From: Armigeres subalbatus
Taxonomy: Eukaryota > Arthropoda > Insecta > Diptera > Culicidae
Assembly (NCBI RefSeq): GCF_024139115.2
Contig: NC_085141.1
Span: 403,554,612-403,618,611, forward strand
Direction of reading: 5' to 3'
Length of the DNA: 64,000 nt
Shown one piece after another: positions 57,525 through 64,000 of the stretch (position 1 is the first letter of the stretch; every line of letters begins with the position of its first letter). The notes beneath the pieces were generated by a model. It was given only the letters and a program-made list of their open reading frames with translations, was not told the DNA's origin and did not search any database. Made by a program: the position numbers and the translations under genes.

Positions 57525-58014
57525 TTTATTTTCGTTTACTACTTTCACAATGACAGGCATCTTCTCACCCACGCATCTTCATCAAGAATGTATATTGAAC
57601 GTTGTTTGTTGGATTTTTGCATATAATACTGAAATCGGCTCCGTAAAGTATGATAATGACTGAGCCTACCAAATTATTAAAAAAAGCTGTTTAACCCGAA
57701 AAATACTAAAAGTACACCATTTTACCGTATAACTTCCGTAATTTATATTTATGACCGCCCTTCTAAGGGAATGGAACCACTGTGCACTGGCGAGGAGGTG
57801 GAACAACTGTACCTTTCTTTAGAAACTCACAAGAAGCTCAACGCATCCCGCAAAGCTCTATTTTTTTTGGCGAACGTAATGTTGAAAATGGAAGCAGCAT
57901 TACGAGAAACACTTGTCGCTGTCGCTGAGTGTATAGGCAGTGAGTGTTAAGGCAACGGAAGAGACGACTATATCAGTTCGTTACACGATAGTACCCAACC
58001 AGTCACCTTTTGAG
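57525..58014. other. No gene seen
   Basis: AT-rich to mixed sequence between the element and the LINE fragment below. Confidence 0.4.
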
Positions 58015-58240
58015 AAAAGTTAAGGATACCATTCAGAAGCTCAAAAACAATAAAGCAGCTGGTAAAGGATCATATTGGAGATGAACTCATCAAGAAGGGC
58101 CCGGAAACGCTAATCATTTGTCTGAACAAAACAGAACAGCTAACAGTGGAATAATGGAGTTTTATTAAAAAAGGCGACACGTTGGAGTGTGAGACCTCCA
58201 GCTGACCATTCTTAATGCTGAGCATGAGCATGAGCATGAT
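58015..58240 (+). pseudogene. Degenerate RTE-like reverse transcriptase fragment
   Basis: A plus-strand reading at about 58018-58140 gives KLKNNKAAGK and ELIKKGPE, the finger motif also present in the element at 5840 (NNKAAEKD...AELLKHG). Frameshifts and stops follow directly. Flanks may hold more unreadable remains of the same copy. Confidence 0.55.
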
Positions 58241-59372
58241 TGACCGCCCACGGTTGCTACTCCGTTATTGCCAGGCTAGCTGTAATTACACAGAGAACCA
58301 ACAGATGATGTTTGGGACTAACATCATCCTCAATGTGTAAAAACTGGTGACCCAATATAAAGCAATACCAGCGCCAACCGTGTCGGAATGTAGGTCAATT
58401 AAGGAATGGGTAGGAAAATGTTGACGTGATACTCGCTTTGATGGAAGCCGACGAGTCATCTGCACTTCCACGAGAAATCACTGGGATGTTGGAAAATAGA
58501 GGGTAGGGCATGTGGCGGGGTTCGTCTTGGTAAACGGTATGCTGTGTATAACGTGTAGTTTGACTATCGCGCACTAATTAGTTCAATTACTGACCGCACT
58601 AAGTAGAACAAAAATTCCGTAGTCTCGAGACCGTTCTGTTTTAAACAAACACGTCCGATCGCTCACTCAATTATTTGAATAACTTACCGCACAAAGCAGA
58701 ACAAAAATCTGTGGTCTCGAGACCGTTCCACTTTATAAGTGAACACTATTTTAAAAACTCTTTTACCTTCATGGTATCGCGACAAAGAAGAACTAATACA
58801 GTGCAGGCTCGGTGTTTTCTGCATTCCACAATAGGAAAAAAGAAGGTATTTTTGGCCAAAATTATGAATCCTGCAATAAATGGTGGTATTAATCATAAAA
58901 ACATAGATAGAAACGAAAAATATTTTTTTCGAGCCTTTAATGGGGTATGGGACCAATTTTTGGCATAGTATAGATTTTAGTCATATTCTACAAAACCAAC
59001 GGAATTTTGTCACTTTTTTTGGCTTGCAATAAGCCCGCTTGATGCTGGATAAAATACTACTGGTCATATAAAGGGTTTTACTGTATATTCGTGTCACAGA
59101 CAAATGGACGCAACAAAGTTTTCCTAAAATGATCAAAAAAGCACTATTAGCTTCTGGTGTTGAAAATTCACTGAATAAAACTTATTAAACCAGCAAAGGA
59201 GAATAGAACAGATTCAATTGGCGTCATATTGTGACATCAACGAAATGGAATTTCATTAATTTGATATTTCCATAAGATTTCTTTCATAAATATAAAAACG
59301 GATTGTGACAAGGAGTTATTTAACAAACTACTCATCCACCACTTTATGACACGTTATGGTTAAATCTATAAT
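58241..59372. other. No supported gene; local inverted overlap of open frames
   Basis: At 58590-58740 a segment ('agtagaacaaaaattc' ... 'tctcgagaccgttc') is directly repeated about 100 bp apart. The rest is AT-rich and has no coding motif. Confidence 0.4.
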
Positions 59373-59387
59373 TCGCTTCTTTTATGT

Positions 59388-60944
59388 TATTATTATTTAT
59401 TCAGACTAAGGCCGAAGTGGCCTGTGCGGTATATAAGAGTCTTCTCCATTCGGCTCGGTCCATGGCTACACGTCGCCAACCACGCAGTCTACGGAGGGTC
59501 CGCAAGTCATCTTCCACCTGATCGATCCACCTTGCCCGCTGCGCACCTCGCCTTCTTGTGCCCGTCGGATCGTTGTCGAGAACCATTTTCACCGGATTAC
59601 TGTCCGACATTCTGGCTACGTGTCCGGCCCATCGCAGTCGTCCGATTTTCGCGGTGTGAACGATGGATGGTTCTCCCAACAGCTGATGCAATTCGTGGTT
59701 CATTCGCCTCCTCCACGTACCGTCCGCCATCTGCACCCCACCATAGATGGTACGCAGCACTTTCCTTTCGAAAACTCAAGTGCGCGTTGGTCCTCCACGA
59801 GCATCGTCCAGGTCTCGTGTCCGTAGAGGACTACCGGTCTAATTAGCGTTTTGTAGATTGTCAGTTTGGTACGGCGGCGAACTCTATTCGATCGGAGCGT
59901 CTTGCGGAGTCCAAAGTACGTACGATTTCCAGCCACTATGCGTCTCCGAATTTCTCTGCTGGTGTCATTTTCGGCAGTCACCAGTGAGCCCAAGAACACA
60001 AATTCTTCTACCACCTCGATTTCGTCACCACCGATGCAAACTCGCGGTGGGTGGCTCACATTGTCTTCTCTTGAACCTCTGCCTATCATGTACTTCGTCT
60101 TCGACGTGTTGATGACTAGTCCGATCCGCTTAGCTTCCCTCTTCAGTCTGATGTAGGCTTCCTCCATCTTCTCAAAGTTACGTGCCATAATATCTATGTC
60201 GTCGGCGAAACCAAATAGCTGGACGGACTTATTGAAAATTGTACCACTCGTGTTAATCCCTGCTCTTCGTATTACCCCTTCCAAAGCGATGTTGAATAGC
60301 AGACACGAAAGACCATCACCTTGCCGTAACCCTCTGCGGGTTTCGAAGGGACTCGAGAATGCCCCTGAAACTCGAACTACGCACATCACCCGATCCATCG
60401 TCGCTTTGATCAACCGTGTCAGTTTATCCGGAAAACCGTGTTCGTGCATTAGCTGCCATAGCTGGTCCCGATCGATTGTATCATATGCGGCTTTGAAGTC
60501 GATGAATAGATGATGTGTGGGCACGTTGTATTCGCGGCATTTCTGCAGTACTTGGCGAATGGCGAACACCTGGTCCGTGGTGGAGCGTTCGCCCATAAAA
60601 CCCGCCTGGTACTGCCCCACGAACTCGGGCGGGCAGCAGGGGCTATGTCCAAGGGCTTGACGATCCCTCCCCAGGCCATCTGCGAGTTGTGGGGCTTGCC
60701 TAGGATGTGGTGGGGTTTGACAGTGGGCCCTGTTAAACCTCTATAAAAAGCTGCATGTATCCGCAAGTAGGCCCCACCAAAGCGACCGTGTGCCGCTCAA
60801 AGCGCACAAGCCCAAGTCCTGGTGTTAGGTGGGACGCTAAACAGCCCTGACACGACGGCCCTCCGACGAGACAGGAGGTTTGCGCAGGCCCAATAAGCCG
60901 CCTAGAAAACCAATCATTACGAACAATATAAGAGATAATGCGAC
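59388..60944 (-). mobile_element. RTE-like LINE with internal deletion, 15-bp TSD
   Basis: TCGCTTCTTTTATGT at 59373-59387 is repeated exactly at 60945-60959. On the minus strand the 1557-bp insertion runs: about 315-bp GC-rich leader, then reverse transcriptase from EFVGQYQAGFM, the C-terminal tail, and an (ATA)-type 3' tail. Endonuclease and the first part of RT are absent. Because both ends are defined by the TSD, the deletion is internal rather than 5' truncation. Confidence 0.85.
59401..60627 (-). pseudogene. Reverse transcriptase C-terminal part of the deleted RTE-like copy
   Basis: Minus strand: ERSTTDQVFA, FIDFKAAYDTID, RRGLRQGDGLSCLLFN, intact catalytic GFADDIDIMA, INTSKTKYM and a thumb; then one frameshift near 59770 (ALEF / FERKVLRTIYGG), followed by WRRRMNHEL, RLRWAGHVARM and QRARWIDQV, with the stop at about 59401. 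It resembles the 12976 copy more closely than the 5840 element in the tail region. Confidence 0.8.
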
Positions 60945-61173
60945 TCGCTTCTTTTATGTACTAATGTCAAAATTGTAAATTTTGAACCCCTTCCCTTCTA
61001 CTGCGTGACGCTTTTTATGTGTTAGTTGTTTTTTTCTTAAATTAGGCGCAACGTTAAGACATAACCCTCCCCTTTCAAATGTTATGTAAATTGTGTTCGT
61101 CACCATTTTCAATTGAAGTGGCATTATTGAGTAACTCAGATGAAAATTGAAAAAGAAGAAGTTTACCAAAACA

Positions 61174-61800
61174 CCTGATTAATCCCCCTAGCGGTAATGT
61201 TATCTTTCTCGTACATTATAAGAAAATGTCTCGCGCTTAGTTTCATAGGGGCGTAACTGTATTGATCGATTTCTCTTCGTCGATGTTTTCTTTTTATTAT
61301 TGTACCGAATTACGCTAGTTTGTCGATGATTTAATGGTTTGATGTGATAAATGATGATGGTATCTTGCACCAGAATCAATAATCACGGCTGTAGCTTTTG
61401 AAACAATTGAGTTATAAGCAAAATATAAAATCGATTAAGAGAAATCGATCAATACAGTTACGCCCCTATGAAACTAAGCGCGAGATGTATTTTGGCCATA
61501 ACTTTTGAGCCCATAGTTCGATCCAGCCTATTTCTAATAGGGAGCAATGGAACAACGTTCTCTGACGAATGAAACTCGTTGCGAGTAAATCGGTTGAGTC
61601 TAAGTGCCTAAAAAATAGTTAAGATAATTTTTGCTCACACACATAGAGACATTAACATACACGTACACACAGACATCACCTCAATTCGTCGAACTGAGTC
61701 GATCGGTATACAACACTATGAGTGTTTGGGCGTTCTTTTTAATGCTTTTGGAGCAATCATATAGCTTCTACGTATACTTAGTACACGAGAAAGGCAAAAA
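61174..61800 (-). mobile_element. GT-rich 'CTCGTATAC' element, minus copy with nested MITE
   Basis: Starts 'cctgattaatccccctagcg', is interrupted at 61230-61484, continues 'ttggccataacttttgagcc', an (AC)-rich tract, 'ttcgtcgaactgagtcgatc' and ends 'cacgagaaaggcaaaaa'. Confidence 0.75.
61230..61484. mobile_element. MITE with 48-bp perfect TIRs and 4-bp TSD
   Basis: TIRs 61230-61277 and 61437-61484 start CTCGCGCTTAGTTTCATAGG and continue with GGCGTAAC; they are exact reverse complements. Flanked by ATGT (61226-61229 and 61485-61488). The inner TIR motif GGGCGTAAC at the same distance from the end as in the CTAGACC family, and the 4-bp duplication, suggest a common superfamily. Confidence 0.85.
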
Positions 61801-63422
61801 TAGGCATTTTTAAAAAATCATGTATCTTACAAAGTTGTGAATTTGGGCAGAATTTTACTCATGGTCCTCAAAGCTTAAGAGTTCAATAGTATAGTGCATG
61901 ATGTTTTACTGCGGGGTATTGCGGGGTACCAAACTGTTTTGTTCGTTAAAAACTGCATAAAATATGCTTTTACAAAACTACTTAAAACTAAATTCTGGAC
62001 GGAGCTATTATTACATTATAAAGCCTATTGCATAGATCTGTTTAAGAGCTTTGTAACGATATATAAATATGTTACGTTTTAGACGAAAATATGGCAAAGC
62101 TGGCCGTTTTCCCAAAAACGTAAAATATCATTTCTAGGAGGGCTAGTTTGAACGCCCCCACCATCCCCAAAAAATCTAAAAAATAAAAACCGTCCTTATT
62201 AAAAATATATATATATGTTATAAGCTGTGTTTTCATCACATTTTACACGCTCAAATCGAAAGTTGGCCTTTTGGTAGTTTTGGCCACTCCTTTATATGGG
62301 GCTGTCCTATTGTGCATACTGAGGATCGCGCTTCTACGACCGAACCGATGCACACTCAAGATCAACTTTCATTTACTACCTGGATTGTCCCGCAATTTAG
62401 AGAAAATCTCGCACAATGCAAGCTTGGTAACTTTTGCATATCGAGAATTGCGTAACTTGAACCGAACAGACGCGCACTTTAACACGATCTTTCAAGTACT
62501 ATTCAAATTAAAACCAGGATTTAGGGTTGGAAATGGTAGACATTGACTTATGTCATTCTTTCCGCAACGCAGTCCATACCATATTTGAATATTTCAAATT
62601 CAAATGATTATATAGTCAAAAGTAATAACCCAACAAAAAGACAAATTGGAATAAGCTCACCAAATTTCCTTGCCGTTTGAGGTCTGTCCGGTGCTAGGGT
62701 GAACAACGGGAAAGCAGGACAATTCGAACTTCATCCTGGGAGTGCATTGTCTGCTCTTTGGTCATAGCTTCTTGATTCAGCGAACAATATTTTAAGCGGC
62801 AATTCCGGCATCACGTACACTTTTTATAAACTGACTCCAAAATCAGTGTACAGTACAATGAGCTCAGAATTTTTAAGCTCATCTCCACTGGCGTCGCCAG
62901 CTATTGTTATTTGGTGGGGCACCACTTGGCGCAAGAACAATGGTGTGATTGCATCGTGTGGTGCCCCACCTCTGTCTCCGCCAGTGCTCATCTTCAAATG
63001 TCTTGGTGACATCTTAAGTTTGGGCGTATCAAGTTTCACACGTAGATGATCTAGGCACGAACCAAACCTTGCAAAACGTGCTGCGATATTTGCCGCCTTA
63101 CAATTATGCTTATCATGTATTAAAACATTATTATACTATTACGCGAAAGATTAACTCATCAACGTCTTAGTTTAAATTAAAACGGCACAAGAGATCGTCA
63201 AGAGAGACAATTATGAATGTAAACAAACGTTCATCAACAGAAACAAGAAAACAATACATGGTTTATTCAACTGATAGTTAATAAGGATATAAGGATGGAT
63301 CTCACCAAGTTTTCCGAGAATTTCAAAAGTTTTCACTATTCAACACAGAAGTTTTATGAATCGTGACAAATAATCTTAATTCGGTTTCGCATAGCTAGAA
63401 ATGGAATTCCCTAAAATTCATC
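61801..63422. other. Spacer, no supported gene; one imperfect hairpin
   Basis: AT-rich except for 62880-63010, where GGTGGGGCACCAC (62913-62925) and GTGGTGCCCCACC (62958-62970) form a perfect 13-bp inverted repeat with weaker outer arms around 'cactggcg'. Open frames are short and unrecognised. Confidence 0.45.
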
Positions 63423-64000
63423 TTTTTGCCTTTCTCGTATACAAAGTATACGTAAAGGCTATATGTTCGCTCCAAAAATGAACTTTTTATAGGAGTCCCG
63501 GAGACCCATAGTGTTATATACCGATCGACTCAGCTCGACGAATTGAGGTGATGTCTGTGTGTGTATGTGTGTGCGCAAAATAATCTCACTCATTTTTCAG
63601 GCACTTATCCTTAACCGATTTGCTCGCAACAAGTTGCATTCGACGCGGAATCTTGTCCCATTGTTTCGTATTGAAAATTGGCCTAATCGGACTATGGGCT
63701 TCGGAGTTATGGCCAAAATATATTTTTTTACAAGAAAAAATCTCACTCACTTTTTAGGCACTTACACTTAGCTGATTTACTCGCAATAAGTTTCATTCGA
63801 CGTAGAATCTTGTTTAATTGTTTCGTATTGAAAATTGGACAGATCGGACTATGGGTTTCAAAGTTATGGCCAAAATTCATTTTTTACATGAGAAACACAT
63901 ACAAAATTCTCACTCAATTTTCAGGCACTTATTTTTAACGGATTTGCTCCCATCAAGTTGCATTCGATGCGGAATCTTGTCCCATTGTTTTGTATTGAAA
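63423..64000 (+). mobile_element. GT-rich 'CTCGTATAC' element, continues past window end
   Basis: The most complete uninterrupted copy: 5' hairpin (gcctttctcgtatac), 'gatcgactcagctcgacgaa', (GT)n, then an internal module with 'aggcactta', 'gatttgctcgcaacaagttg' and 'cattcgacgcggaatcttg', repeated three times at about 165-bp spacing. The other copies show one module each. Confidence 0.75.

Overview
The window looks like a repeat-dense, intron-containing piece of a mosquito nuclear genome. Aedes is most likely, by recognition only: the three tRNA-derived SINEs with an AAG-repeat tail match the Feilai family described in Aedes aegypti, and RTE-like and Jockey-like LINEs, palindromic MITEs and AT-rich spacers fit the same picture. 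I see no bacterial-type operons, rRNA, true tRNA gene or CRISPR array.

The only convincing host gene is a secreted carboxylesterase-like gene at 23455-25331 (+): four exons, three introns of about 60 bp, an intact GHSAG nucleophile elbow, and a one-base frameshift in exon 3. Directly upstream lies an approximately 1 kb block (22227-23205) that is tandemly duplicated at 18766-19711, with an older remnant at 17690-17904.

Layout: 1-5.5 kb TTTCG-rich repeats, a Feilai SINE and unique DNA; 5.8-9.0 kb a nearly complete RTE-like LINE (-); 9-17 kb mostly unique DNA with hairpins, two hammerhead-like repeats, a SINE, a short RTE copy with target-site duplications (TSDs) and degenerate tandem repeats; 17-23 kb nested palindromic elements, duplicated blocks and a dead Jockey-type LINE; 23-27.7 kb esterase and unique DNA; 28-31.6 kb short-motif repeats, a decayed I/Jockey-group LINE (-) and a SINE; 31.7-33.6 kb satellite array 1; 35.2-38.8 kb a foldback-like element nested in a palindromic MITE; 42.7-49.35 kb satellite array 2 (same family, opposite orientation); 49-56 kb unique DNA plus a 191-bp tandem array with exon-like cores; 56-64 kb nested MITEs, a palindromic hAT-like element and an internally deleted RTE copy with a 15-bp TSD.

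Most notable: (a) two inverted arrays of a 23/24-bp hairpin-forming satellite whose lack of stops in three frames explains a 1494-codon open frame; (b) a 3.5 kb foldback-like element built of inverted about 150-bp repeats, inserted at the central TA of a palindromic MITE and itself carrying an LTR-like insertion; (c) repeats with a hammerhead-like core and a covarying stem; (d) six 191-bp tandem units each with an AG / 27-nt / GT exon-like core. TSDs read directly from the sequence allow the insertion order to be reconstructed at several loci. All identities are from reading, not from database searches.
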